NCBI GenBank assembly: GCA_963550915.1
Contig: CAUVEB010000002.1
Coordinates: forward strand, 62,001-126,000
Reading direction: 5' to 3'
Source of the DNA: Caviibacter sp963550915
Lineage (GTDB): Bacteria > Fusobacteriota > Fusobacteriia > Fusobacteriales > Leptotrichiaceae
Length of the DNA stretch: 64,000 nt
Both the position numbers and the translations under genes were made by a program. Of this stretch, positions 54,306-63,333 are shown piece by piece. How positions within the stretch are numbered: the stretch's first letter is position 1; each line of letters begins with the position of its first letter. The notes under the pieces are model-generated. The model saw only the letters and a program-made list of their open reading frames with translations, did not search any database and was not told where the DNA came from.

Positions 54306-54984
54306 TATTTACTCCATTACTCCATATTGATATGTGATTTTTCCAAAAATTTAACTCTTGAAGTTTTGCAGATAAATCAGCATTAATTACCACAACATTA
54401 TCCGGTACATCTAATTTATATGCAGTTAAATTTAGTATCGATTTTACTCCATTTTTAATTAATAAATCTGTAACTGACTGTGCTTCTTCTTGTATAACAG
54501 AAAGTATTACTTGTTCTACCTTATTTTCTTTTATGAAATGTTCTAAATTATCTACTGAATCTATCACTATATTTAAAGCTTCTATCTTATTACCTATTTT
54601 TCTTTTATCTTTATCAAAAACCCCTATAATTTTAAAGCTTTTACCCAGTACATCTATATTATTACTAATCATTGAACCCATTTTACCATGTCCTATTAAA
54701 ACAAGCTTATTTGTAACATCAATTCCTAGTATGTGTTCTATAATGTCAATTAATCTATCAATATTATACCCTTTACCTCTTACACCAAAGCCACCAAAAG
54801 TTGCAAAGTCTTTTCTTACTTGTGCTGATGTACTTTTCATCTTTTTAGCAAGTTCAATAGAATTAATATTTTCTTTTTCTTTTTTCACTTCTTTTAGTAT
54901 GCTTAAATATTGTGTAAGTCTTACTACTACTATATTTGATATATCATTTAACATATAGCTCTTATTTAATCCGTCTTTATTCAT
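54298..54984 (-). CDS. rex: Redox-sensing transcriptional repressor Rex
   Basis: This protein has 228 residues. N-terminal winged helix (SIELAKKMKSTSAQVRKDFA, GGFGVRGKGYN) and a Rossmann domain with LIGHGKMGSM that senses the NADH/NAD ratio. Rex commonly controls fermentative genes; I found no convincing Rex operator in front of pdhA or fhs. The ATG at 54984 is chosen over one three codons earlier, because AGGAG would lie directly against the earlier ATG. Confidence 0.95.
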   Translation of the reverse strand: MNKDGLNKSYMLNDISNIVVVRLTQYLSILKEVKKEKENINSIELAKKMKSTSAQVRKDFATFGGFGVRGKGYNIDRLIDIIEHILGIDVTNKLVLIGHGKMGSMISNNIDVLGKSFKIIGVFDKDKRKIGNKIEALNIVIDSVDNLEHFIKENKVEQVILSVIQEEAQSVTDLLIKNGVKSILNLTAYKLDVPDNVVVINADLSAKLQELNFWKNHISIWSNGVNND

Positions 54985-55909
54985 AAATAACATCTCCTAA
55001 AAGTAATTTTCTGCCGTTTACTATATCTGTACCACCCATTACTTTTTTACCTTCAAATTTAGCACTTGTTATTAAAATGCTACCATTTTTACAACTGATA
55101 ATAGGCCCTTTTTTTGTGAGCTCTACAACAGTTCCAAATGGTTTTTGGTAATCCTTATCAATCTTTTCTACCTTATATATTTTTATATTCTCACCATTTT
55201 TTATAGTGTAAGCACAAGGATTTGGACTAAGACCTCTAACAAGATTAAAGATTTCAACATTAGTCTTACTAAAATCTATTTTCATTTCTTCTTTTTTTAT
55301 AGGTTTTACAAGTGTTGCAAGGCTATCATCTTGTTTTGTAGCAACATATGTTTTATCAATTAATGTAGGTACAACATGTGATAATGCATCACTTCCAAGT
55401 TTTGCAAGTCTTTCTGTAAGTGTTCCTAAATCATCTTCTTCTGTTATATCTGTTGTAATTATCTTTAATACATCACCTGTATCAAGTCCTTCGTTTATAA
55501 ACATAATACTAACACCTGTTTTATCATCTCCATTTATAAGGGCACTATGTATAGGAGATGCTCCCCTATATTTAGGCAATATTGAAGAATGAACATTAAT
55601 TATACCAAGTTTTGGTAAATCAATGATATTTTTAGGTATTATCTTACCATATGCAACAACAACAATTAAGTCTGGATCTATTTCTTTTAGCTTATTATAC
55701 ACACTTTCATCTTTTAAGCTACTTGGTTGTATATAGCTAATTTCATTTTCTAAGGCAAACTCTTTAACAGATGATAATACTATTTTTTTACCCCTTGCAT
55801 TAATTTTATCTTCTTTTGTAACTATTAATTGTAGATCTGTATTTTCATATATCCACTTTAGACTTGGCAATGCAAAATCCGGAGTCCCCATAAATACACT
55901 TTTTATCAT
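54977..55909 (-). CDS. fmt: Methionyl-tRNA formyltransferase
   Basis: This protein has 310 residues and formylates initiator Met-tRNA. GTPDFALPSLKWI, the formyl-THF site NVHSSILPKYRGASP and the C-terminal tRNA-binding domain (about 205-310) are seen. It pairs with def, 8 bases upstream, and overlaps rex by 8. Confidence 0.97.
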   Translation of the reverse strand: MIKSVFMGTPDFALPSLKWIYENTDLQLIVTKEDKINARGKKIVLSSVKEFALENEISYIQPSSLKDESVYNKLKEIDPDLIVVVAYGKIIPKNIIDLPKLGIINVHSSILPKYRGASPIHSALINGDDKTGVSIMFINEGLDTGDVLKIITTDITEEDDLGTLTERLAKLGSDALSHVVPTLIDKTYVATKQDDSLATLVKPIKKEEMKIDFSKTNVEIFNLVRGLSPNPCAYTIKNGENIKIYKVEKIDKDYQKPFGTVVELTKKGPIISCKNGSILITSAKFEGKKVMGGTDIVNGRKLLLGDVIYE

Positions 55910-55917
55910 ATTAGCTC

Positions 55918-56427
55918 CTAGTCAAATTTTCTTGGTTCGCTATATTTTTTTATTATTTCTAATTTTTTTCTGATTAAGTTCTTGTTTACTGGTGTTAAAC
56001 GATCTATATACATCATTCCATTTATATGGTCTGTTTCGTGTTGAAAAGCTTTTGCCCATAATCCTTGCATTTCTTCAACAACTTCTTCTGCGTATTCATT
56101 TAAGTATTTAACCTTTATCTTATCTGGTCTTGATACCTTTTTAAATATACCTGGTATTGATAAACAACCCTCATCAGTACTAACATTATCTGCTAATATT
56201 TCTAATATTTCAGGGTTTATACATTTTTTAACTATTCCGTCTATTTCCATAACAAAATATCTTCTATCGATATTAACTTGTGTTGAAGCTAATCCTACAC
56301 CATTTGCAAGACGCATAGTCTTAACCATTTCATCTAAAGTTTTTCTTAGCTCATCATTTATTTCTTCTTTTTCTAAAGCTCTTGTCATAGTTCTTAAAAT
56401 TTTTGCTCCATATACTTGTATATCCAT
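55918..56427 (-). CDS. def: Peptide deformylase
   Basis: This protein has 169 residues and removes N-terminal formyl groups. Motif I is NGVGLASTQV (GxGxAAxQ with Ala replaced by Ser), motif II EGCLSIPG with the metal-binding cysteine, motif III QHETDH. Type I-like size. It follows priA by 14 bases. Confidence 0.96.
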   Translation of the reverse strand: MDIQVYGAKILRTMTRALEKEEINDELRKTLDEMVKTMRLANGVGLASTQVNIDRRYFVMEIDGIVKKCINPEILEILADNVSTDEGCLSIPGIFKKVSRPDKIKVKYLNEYAEEVVEEMQGLWAKAFQHETDHINGMMYIDRLTPVNKNLIRKKLEIIKKYSEPRKFD

Positions 56428-56441
56428 TTATCTCTCCTTCT

Positions 56442-58364
56442 TTAAAACATTGAATTAGAATCAACATCTACTAATACTCTTATTGTACCATAATTTATCT
56501 TTTCTATTATCTGTTTTAATATTTTTTTTACTTTTTTTTCATTTTCTCTATTTAATATTATATTTATTATTTTTCTATATCTTCTACTTATCTTGTATAT
56601 CCCAGCATTTGATGGTGTATAAACTGTAGCAAGATTTGATATATATTTATTTATAATGATATATAAATCATTTGATGATTTTTGTAGTTTTTCTTCATCT
56701 GTACCAGTTAACACTATCTTTATATGCTTTGAATATGGTGGATAATTTAATATTTTTCTAAAATTCATTTGATCTTCGTATATTTTCTCATAATCATTAT
56801 TTACAATAGAAGATATTAAACTTGAATCAGGATTTAAGCTTTGTATTAAAACTTCTCCTTTTTTCTCACTTCTTCCTGCTCTTCCTGCAACCTGCGTTAT
56901 TAACTGATATGTCTTTTCACTTGACTTATAATCCGGTATAATATTTATTCCTTCTGCATTTATTACACACACTAAAGTTACATTTGGAAAATGAAAACCT
57001 TTTGCAACTATTTGTGTTCCTATTAATATATTATATTTACCCTCTAAAAATTCATTGTATGCAGTATTTAGTTTTTTGTTTGTATTCATTGTATCAGAAT
57101 CCATACGAAGAATTTTTTCACTATCAAACATTTCACAAAGCTTATCTTCTAGTTTTTCAGTTCCCATTCCAAGCTTTATTATCTTATCACTACCACAGTA
57201 TTTACAAACACTATTATACTTATACTTTGTTTCACACTGATTACATTTTAATACATTTGATTTATATAAGCTTAGTTTTGTAGAACATTTTTCACATTCA
57301 AAAGTACGATTACAACTATCACATTTTACTATTATTGAATGTGCTTTTCTATTTAGTAGTATTATTACTTGCTCTTTGTTTTCAATTTTTTCGTTTATTT
57401 TCTCTATTAATGTTTTAGTTAAAAGTTCTCTTTCATCATTTAAGTCAACAATTTCATATCTTGGCATACTATAGTTATTATATCTATTTTCAAGCCTATG
57501 CTCAACTATATGACCTTGTTTTACTTGGTAATAAGTTTCAAAAGAGGGTGTTGCACTTCCTAGTATAAGTTTTGCATTTTCAATCATCGCTCTTTTTATT
57601 GCTACATTTTTTACATGATATCTAGGTGCATCTTCTTGCTTATATGAACTTTCATGTTCCTCGTCTATAATAATATAACCTAGATTTTTAACATTGCAAA
57701 ATAGGGCTGATCTTGTACCTAAAACAACCTTTTTCTCACCACTTTCAAGCTCTTTATAATATGTTTTTTTCTTGTTTTCAGTAAGTTTACTATGCCATAA
57801 AGCAACTTTACTTCCAAAAAAACTTTCAAGCTTTGATATTAACTGTGGTGTTAATGTAATTTCAGGAACTAGTATTATGCTTGACTTATCTTGTTCTAAA
57901 GCTTTTTTAATAAGTCTAATATACACATGGGTCTTACCAGAACCTGTTACACCATAAATAAGGTGTATATTTTTAGAAGAATTTTCAATATCATTTGCTA
58001 TTTTTTCTTGCTCAGCACTTAAAGCTGGTATTTCGCTTACTGCACTAATCTTCTTTGATTTTCTGCTATTTACTTCTATCTTAGGTTCTAATATTAATGG
58101 CAATAAATGACCATATGGTTCTATATAGTAGTCATGCATCCAAGTTATTAGTTTAAAAAGAGAATTATCAAGTTTTTTATCTAAAACTTTTACTATTTCT
58201 TTTATTTCATATTTAGTATTTGTAAGTTCTTGTTTTTCAACTACTACACCAATAACTTCCTTATTTCTAAAATTAACAACACAAAAAGTTCCAAGCTCTA
58301 TATCTTGATGATAAGAGTATGTAAATAACATATTCTGTTTATCAATTTGTATATTAAAATACAT
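56442..58364 (-). CDS. priA: Primosomal protein PriA (replication restart helicase)
   Basis: This protein has 640 residues, shorter than E. coli PriA. N-terminal 3'-binding domain, Walker A VTGSGKTHVY (near 140), DEEH, GSATPSFETY, and a zinc-binding region with four CxxC pairs (CDSC, CEKC, CNQC, CKYC), then QVAGRAGR. It opens the long leftward run priA-def-fmt-rex-folD-CorC-apt-TnpA-coaE. A -10 TATAAT with TGG extension lies at 58401-58406. Confidence 0.96.
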   Translation of the reverse strand: MYFNIQIDKQNMLFTYSYHQDIELGTFCVVNFRNKEVIGVVVEKQELTNTKYEIKEIVKVLDKKLDNSLFKLITWMHDYYIEPYGHLLPLILEPKIEVNSRKSKKISAVSEIPALSAEQEKIANDIENSSKNIHLIYGVTGSGKTHVYIRLIKKALEQDKSSIILVPEITLTPQLISKLESFFGSKVALWHSKLTENKKKTYYKELESGEKKVVLGTRSALFCNVKNLGYIIIDEEHESSYKQEDAPRYHVKNVAIKRAMIENAKLILGSATPSFETYYQVKQGHIVEHRLENRYNNYSMPRYEIVDLNDERELLTKTLIEKINEKIENKEQVIILLNRKAHSIIVKCDSCNRTFECEKCSTKLSLYKSNVLKCNQCETKYKYNSVCKYCGSDKIIKLGMGTEKLEDKLCEMFDSEKILRMDSDTMNTNKKLNTAYNEFLEGKYNILIGTQIVAKGFHFPNVTLVCVINAEGINIIPDYKSSEKTYQLITQVAGRAGRSEKKGEVLIQSLNPDSSLISSIVNNDYEKIYEDQMNFRKILNYPPYSKHIKIVLTGTDEEKLQKSSNDLYIIINKYISNLATVYTPSNAGIYKISRRYRKIINIILNRENEKKVKKILKQIIEKINYGTIRVLVDVDSNSMF

Positions 58365-58480
58365 ATTTATCCCTTATTTTTATATATTTTCTACCTTTTT
58401 ATTATACCATATGTAATTTTTTTTATAAAGTCATTTTAATTTTTTACCCATATATCTTTAACTTAGTTACATAACAGTTT

Positions 58481-58510
58481 TTGTCTATGTATTCTAATTT
58501 TTAGTACAAT
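58481..58510 (+). promoter_or_regulatory. Promoter of the second trimeric autotransporter
   Basis: -35 TTGTCT (58481-58486), 18-bp spacer, -10 TACAAT (58505-58510). It predicts a leader of about 130 bases. Confidence 0.55.
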
Positions 58511-58542
58511 CAAAAAATCAAGTTTCTATTTATTCAATAAAA

Positions 58543-58642
58543 ATGAGGATAAAATGATATTCACTCCTTGCTTTATATCTTTTTTAAGGTATCCTCATAG
58601 AAATTTATGCAATCGCTTGCATATCAAATTAAATATTGGGGG
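58543..58642 (+). promoter_or_regulatory. Structured leader of the second trimeric autotransporter
   Basis: Two inverted repeats lie before the start: ATGAGGATA (58543-58551) with TATCCTCAT (58590-58598), and a tight hairpin TATGCAA-TCGC-TTGCATA (58606-58623). The ribosome-binding site is an unusual G5 run (58638-58642), 7 bases before the ATG. No known riboswitch was recognised. Confidence 0.45.
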
Positions 58643-58649
58643 TATTGAT

Positions 58650-60197
58650 ATGTTAAAGAAATACAAGTGGGTATTTGCATTACTAGTTGTAACAGGATCT
58701 ATGTTCACATACACAGCTCCTTGTGTAATTAACGGGACTGAAAACACATGTGAAGGAGAAGGAAATACTGGTAATGGTAAAGGTTTATCGGCTTTTGGTC
58801 GTGGCAATGAATTAAACGGTGATTTTTCTGGGACTTTTGGATTAAACAACAAGGTAAACGGTTCTAATTCATATATTATAGGGAATAATATTAATGTGAA
58901 CACAGGGAAAAACAAAGATAAAGGTCACGATGTATTTGCTCTTGGATCAAACATGACTATTGATGACATTAAAGACGGTATTGTTTTAGGTAATAAGTCT
59001 AAAGCAAAAGAAAATGCTTTATCTGTTGGTTCTGATGAAAAGAAAAGAAAAATAGTTTATGTTGAAAATGGAGAAGTTAGTCAAAATTCAAATGAAGCCG
59101 TTACTGGTAAACAACTTTATGACTTAGCAAATGATCCTGAAAAATTTGGTGCTGAAAATAACGGGGCTTTTAAAAAGGAAAATTGGCAAAAAGCATTAGG
59201 TGACGGAAAAGCAGAAGAAAATAATAAAGGTCTTATTACAGGAGACACTTTACATAAACATACAAAACAAGAAACTGAAAAACTTACATTAAAATACAAG
59301 GGTCAAAACGGAGGAGAAAAAACTACTAAACTTACTGACGGTTTAAACTTCACAGGTGACGGTAACATTGTAACTGAATCTAAAGAAAACGGAGAAGTTA
59401 ATTTTAAATTAAATGAAAAAGTAAATTTAGGTAAAGATGCTACTAAAAAAATATCACTAGATAGTACTACAGGAACTATTAGTGCAGGAGATAAGGCTGT
59501 TCTTGACGGAAATAAAGGGACTTTAACTCTTGGTAATGATCCTAAAACACAATTAAAATTTGATGGTGCTGCAGGTACAGTTTCTGTTGGTGGTAAAATC
59601 AAACTTGACGGTAATACTGGTAATGTTGACTTAGGTAAGGTTAATGTTGATGGTCAAAATGGTAATATATCAGGGCTTACTAACACTACTTGGGATATGG
59701 ATAATATTGTTTCAGGAAGAGCTGCAACAGAAGATCAACTACAAATAGTATCTAAAAATCTTTCTGCAGGTATAGCTGCTAGCGTAGCTATGGCAAATAT
59801 ACCACAAGTTGCTAATGATAAGGTTTTCTCAATAGGATTTGGCTTAGCAAATTACAATAGACAAAGTGGATTTGCATTAGGTATTAGCGGAACTAATAAG
59901 GCACATACCTTTATTTACAAAGTAAGTGCAGGACTTGATACAGGAAATCAAGTTTCAGTTGGTGCTGGATTTAATCTTAATTTTGGTTACAAAGCTAAAC
60001 CTGTTGTAATGGCAAATACTATGGAAAATAGCATGGCAAATGAAAAGATAAGTAAACTTGAAAAAGAAAATCAAGAAATAAGAAAAGAAAACAGCAAAAT
60101 TAAAGAAGAATTAAAACAATTAAAAGAAGCTTTAAATGAGTTTTTACAACATAAAAAAATGGGCAAAACAGAAAGTGGTTGCCGTATTAAAAATTAG
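58650..60197 (+). CDS. Trimeric autotransporter adhesin with post-anchor coiled coil
   Basis: This protein has 515 residues. Signal peptide MLKKYKWVFALLVVTGSMF, two cysteines soon after it, a short YadA-head-like region (LSAFGRGNELNGDFSGTFGL and following), a stalk with repeated GTISAGDKAVLDGNKGTLTL-type units, and a YadA anchor (about 375-446, MANIPQVANDKVFSIGFG to FNLNFG). After the anchor there are 69 more residues: a strong heptad coiled coil (MANEKISKLEKENQEIRKEN and on) ending ESGCRIKN. The tail should be periplasmic, but unlike the adhesin at 39503 it carries no OmpA domain. Start: the frame is open 32 codons further upstream, but only the ATG at 58650 gives a signal peptide. Confidence 0.9.
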   Translation: MLKKYKWVFALLVVTGSMFTYTAPCVINGTENTCEGEGNTGNGKGLSAFGRGNELNGDFSGTFGLNNKVNGSNSYIIGNNINVNTGKNKDKGHDVFALGSNMTIDDIKDGIVLGNKSKAKENALSVGSDEKKRKIVYVENGEVSQNSNEAVTGKQLYDLANDPEKFGAENNGAFKKENWQKALGDGKAEENNKGLITGDTLHKHTKQETEKLTLKYKGQNGGEKTTKLTDGLNFTGDGNIVTESKENGEVNFKLNEKVNLGKDATKKISLDSTTGTISAGDKAVLDGNKGTLTLGNDPKTQLKFDGAAGTVSVGGKIKLDGNTGNVDLGKVNVDGQNGNISGLTNTTWDMDNIVSGRAATEDQLQIVSKNLSAGIAASVAMANIPQVANDKVFSIGFGLANYNRQSGFALGISGTNKAHTFIYKVSAGLDTGNQVSVGAGFNLNFGYKAKPVVMANTMENSMANEKISKLEKENQEIRKENSKIKEELKQLKEALNEFLQHKKMGKTESGCRIKN

Positions 60198-60209
60198 TAT
60201 ATAAATGAG

Positions 60210-60241
60210 GCTAGTAGAGTGTAAGTTCTACTAGCTTTTTT
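60210..60241 (+). terminator. Terminator of the second autotransporter
   Basis: Stem GCTAGTAGA/TCTACTAGC (60210-60218 and 60227-60235) followed by a T7 run. Confidence 0.85.
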
Positions 60242-60280
60242 TATTTTGATTTTAACTTTTTAACTACTCTTTTTTATGGT

Positions 60281-60286
60281 ATAATT
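60281..60286 (+). promoter_or_regulatory. Extended -10 promoter of tsaE operon
   Basis: TGGTATAAT just upstream of tsaE, with only a weak T-rich -35. It fits the TATGGTATAAT pattern seen at other promoters in the window. Confidence 0.55.
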
Positions 60287-60301
60287 AGTCTGAGGTGTAA
60301 A

Positions 60302-60781
60302 ATGAAATTTATTAATGAAAAATTAGATTTTGATAAGATAAATAAAGTTATTGATGATATAAGCGATATAGTTAGTAAAAACAAGGGTAAAAGCATGTGT
60401 ATAGCTCTTATTGGAGATCTAGGTACTGGTAAGACTGCATTTGCTAAAAGACTACTTAAAAACTTAGGTGTTACAACTGCTGTCAAAAGCCCTACTTTCA
60501 CTTATTTAATAGAATATAACACGGATATAGATATATATCATTTTGATGTTTATAGAATATCAAATGAAGATGATTTATATGATATAGGTTTTTTTGATTA
60601 TATAGATCAAAAAGGACTTACTATTATAGAATGGGCAAATTTAATACCTAATAATGTTCCACATAATGCACTTTATTTTGAAATTTCTCACGATGGTGAA
60701 AATACAAGATATATTTCTATATATAATTTAAAGGCTGGTGAAAAAGAATATGTTGACATTTGCAATTACAACTTCGACTAA
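60302..60781 (+). CDS. tsaE: tRNA threonylcarbamoyladenosine biosynthesis ATPase TsaE
   Basis: This protein has 159 residues. P-loop in GDLGTGKTAFAKRL (about 41-54), VKSPTFTYL and HFDVYRI are the family marks. TsaE supports the TsaB-TsaD complex that makes t6A in tRNA. It overlaps tsaB by about 32 bases. GAGGTG lies before the ATG. Confidence 0.95.
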   Translation: MKFINEKLDFDKINKVIDDISDIVSKNKGKSMCIALIGDLGTGKTAFAKRLLKNLGVTTAVKSPTFTYLIEYNTDIDIYHFDVYRISNEDDLYDIGFFDYIDQKGLTIIEWANLIPNNVPHNALYFEISHDGENTRYISIYNLKAGEKEYVDICNYNFD

Positions 60782-61421
60782 ACTTGCTAGTATATCTCTT
60801 TTTGAAGATGATATAATGATAGGAAGTATAAATATAAACGTAATTAAAACTCATTCTACTACAATAGTTGATCAAGTTAAAAAGCTTTTTGAGTGGACTG
60901 GTAAAGATATAAACGAAGTAAATACTGTAATATTATCAAAAGGTCCTGGTTCTTTTACAGGTGTTAGAATTGCTATGGCTCTTATTAAAGGTATGTATAG
61001 TATGTCTAATAATGTAGAGCTATATACTGTTTGTGAACTTGATGCCTTATACTATATGGCAAAAGATCTAGCCCCTATAATTGTAAGTGGTATTGATTCA
61101 AGAAAAGGTAAAATATACTATAACGTACATATAAACGGAGTAAAAGAAGTAGAAGATAGCATAGGTAATATTTATGAAGTAATAGAAGATATGAAAAAAT
61201 ATGATATGCCTATAGTTTATTCAGGGGATATTTTAAATAATTATAAAAATGATATAGCACATGATAAGCTTGTTAAAACTAACAAAAATATGCTTTTAAT
61301 TGATAGCAGAGTTTATTATGATATGTATAAAAATGGATTACTTGAAAAAGAAGACTTTGCAAGTGTTGTACCATATTATTTAGAAAAATCTCAAGCTGAA
61401 AAAGATTATAAGGGAGAGTAA
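60750..61421 (+). CDS. tsaB: tRNA threonylcarbamoyladenosine biosynthesis protein TsaB
   Basis: This protein has 223 residues: N-terminal MLTFAITTSTKLASISLFED and GPGSFTGVRIAMAL are diagnostic. The usual IDTS reads ITTS, so the conserved aspartate is replaced by threonine; TsaB does not itself catalyse the transfer, so this may be tolerated. I chose the ATG at 60750; a GTG twelve bases upstream is possible. The Shine-Dalgarno is weak, suggesting coupling with tsaE. Confidence 0.93.
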   Translation: MLTFAITTSTKLASISLFEDDIMIGSININVIKTHSTTIVDQVKKLFEWTGKDINEVNTVILSKGPGSFTGVRIAMALIKGMYSMSNNVELYTVCELDALYYMAKDLAPIIVSGIDSRKGKIYYNVHINGVKEVEDSIGNIYEVIEDMKKYDMPIVYSGDILNNYKNDIAHDKLVKTNKNMLLIDSRVYYDMYKNGLLEKEDFASVVPYYLEKSQAEKDYKGE

Positions 61422-61422
61422 A

Positions 61423-62313
61423 ATGTCATTATTAAAACCTAAAAAGGGCTTTTTTGCAAAATTAAAAGAATTTTTTGTAGGCAAGCCTATTGATGATGAA
61501 CTATACGAAGAATTAGAAGAGCTTTTAATAAAGTCGGATATGGGTATTAAAACTAGTATGAGTATAATTGAAGATCTTGAAAAACGTGTATCATCAAAAA
61601 GTATAAGAGAATCTGATAAAATGTATATTGAGCTTGAAAATATTTTAACTGAAAAGTTAGTTAGCTTTGATAATATGACACTTGATATACAAAAAAATAA
61701 GTTAAATATTATACTTGTTATTGGAGTAAATGGTGTTGGTAAAACAACTTCAATAGCTAAAATTGCAAATATGTTAAAAAAACAAGAATATAATATAGTA
61801 ATTGGTGCTGCAGACACATTTAGAGCTGCTGCCATAGAACAACTTGAAATGTGGGCTAATAGGGTTAAAGTTAAACTTATTAAGCAAGAACAAGGAGCTG
61901 ATCCTGCTGCTGTAGTGTTTGATACAATAAACTACGCTACAAAAGAAAATGTAGATGTTGCCATAATCGATACTGCAGGAAGACTACATAATAAGACTGA
62001 TTTAATGAATGAATTATCAAAAATTAAAAAAATAGTTTATTCTAAAAAAGATGTTGCAAACATTGAAACATTACTTGTTATTGATTCTACAACAGGTCAA
62101 AATGGATTAGAACAAGCTAAAATATTCAATGAAGTAACAGAGCTTAGCGGTATTATACTAACAAAATATGATGGTACAGCTAAGGGTGGTATCATATTCC
62201 CAATAATTGAAGAAATTAAAAAACCTATAAAATTTCTTGGAGTAGGTGAAGGAATTGATGATTTAAAACCATTTAATGCTAATGAATTTGTAAAAGAAAT
62301 ATTTGATAAATAA
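61423..62313 (+). CDS. ftsY: Signal recognition particle receptor FtsY
   Basis: The 296-residue NG-domain GTPase that docks SRP-ribosome complexes to the membrane. GVNGVGKTTSIAK (about 104-116), DTAGRLHNK and TKYDGTAKGG are present. The long acidic A-domain of E. coli FtsY is absent; the N-terminus starts with a short basic amphipathic helix (FFAKLKEFF) that can touch lipids. It begins one base after the tsaB stop. Confidence 0.97.
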   Translation: MSLLKPKKGFFAKLKEFFVGKPIDDELYEELEELLIKSDMGIKTSMSIIEDLEKRVSSKSIRESDKMYIELENILTEKLVSFDNMTLDIQKNKLNIILVIGVNGVGKTTSIAKIANMLKKQEYNIVIGAADTFRAAAIEQLEMWANRVKVKLIKQEQGADPAAVVFDTINYATKENVDVAIIDTAGRLHNKTDLMNELSKIKKIVYSKKDVANIETLLVIDSTTGQNGLEQAKIFNEVTELSGIILTKYDGTAKGGIIFPIIEEIKKPIKFLGVGEGIDDLKPFNANEFVKEIFDK

Positions 62314-62327
62314 AGGAGTAACTAGTT

Positions 62328-63332
62328 ATGTCTAAAAATTTAATTGAAGAATTAAAAATTAGGGTTCGTGAAAACAAAAAAAATATTGTTCTTCCTGAAT
62401 CAGAAGATGAAAGAGTAATAAGAGCAGCTGCTAAAGTTATAGAGCAAGATTTTGCAAATATTATTCTTGTTGGTGATGAATGCAAAATAAATGAAGATGC
62501 AAAAAAATATGGAGTTGATATTTCAAAAGCAACAATAATCAATCCAAAAACATTTGATAAAAGTGAAGAGTTTGCAGTTCAATTAGCTGAACTTCGTGCT
62601 AAAAAAGGTATGACTTTAGAACAGGCTCGTGCTACTATACTTTCTGAACCAAGATTCTTTGGTGCTATGTTAGTTAGAAATGGATATGCAAGCGGTATGG
62701 TTGCAGGTTCAAACTCTCCAACTGCTGCAGTATTAAGAGCTGCTATACAAGTTATTGGTCCAAAACCAGGTCTTAAAACAATATCAAGTTCATTTGTAAT
62801 GTTATTAAATGACAACACTTATGGACAAGACGGTATTTTAATTTTCTCTGATTGTGCTGTTATACCTAATCCAACAGCTGGTCAAGTTGCAGATATAGCA
62901 ATATCAGCAGTTGAAAAAGCAAGAAAAATAGCAGAAATAAAAGAACCAAGAGTTGCACTTTTAACATATTCAACTAAAGGAAGTGCAGAAGGTGATGTTG
63001 TAACTAAGATGAGAGAAGCAAAACAACTACTTGAAGAAAAAAATGTTGATTTTGAATTTGACGGAGAATTACAACTTGATGCAGCAATAGTTCCAGAAGT
63101 TGCAGAGTTAAAAGCAAAAGATTCAAGTGTTGCAGGTCGTGCAAACGTTCTAATATTCCCTAACTTAAGTGCTGGTAATATAGGATATAAGCTAGTGCAA
63201 AGACTTGGTAAAGCAACAGCATTAGGACCTTTCGTTCAAGGTCTTGCAAAACCTGTTCATGATTTATCAAGAGGATGTAGTGTAGATGATATAGTAGGTG
63301 TAGTTGCTGTAACTGCAAGTGAAGGAGAGTAA
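62328..63332 (+). CDS. pta: Phosphate acetyltransferase
   Basis: This protein has 334 residues, the short Pta form. It turns acetyl-CoA and phosphate into acetyl phosphate. LPESEDERVIRAA at the N-terminus, GMVAGSNSPTAAVLRAAIQV and the C-terminal NLSAGNIGYKLVQRL are typical. Translated from an AAGGAG site 15 bases behind ftsY and one base ahead of ackA. It uses the acetyl-CoA from the PDH complex encoded in this window. Confidence 0.97.
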   Translation: MSKNLIEELKIRVRENKKNIVLPESEDERVIRAAAKVIEQDFANIILVGDECKINEDAKKYGVDISKATIINPKTFDKSEEFAVQLAELRAKKGMTLEQARATILSEPRFFGAMLVRNGYASGMVAGSNSPTAAVLRAAIQVIGPKPGLKTISSSFVMLLNDNTYGQDGILIFSDCAVIPNPTAGQVADIAISAVEKARKIAEIKEPRVALLTYSTKGSAEGDVVTKMREAKQLLEEKNVDFEFDGELQLDAAIVPEVAELKAKDSSVAGRANVLIFPNLSAGNIGYKLVQRLGKATALGPFVQGLAKPVHDLSRGCSVDDIVGVVAVTASEGE

Positions 63333-63333
63333 A

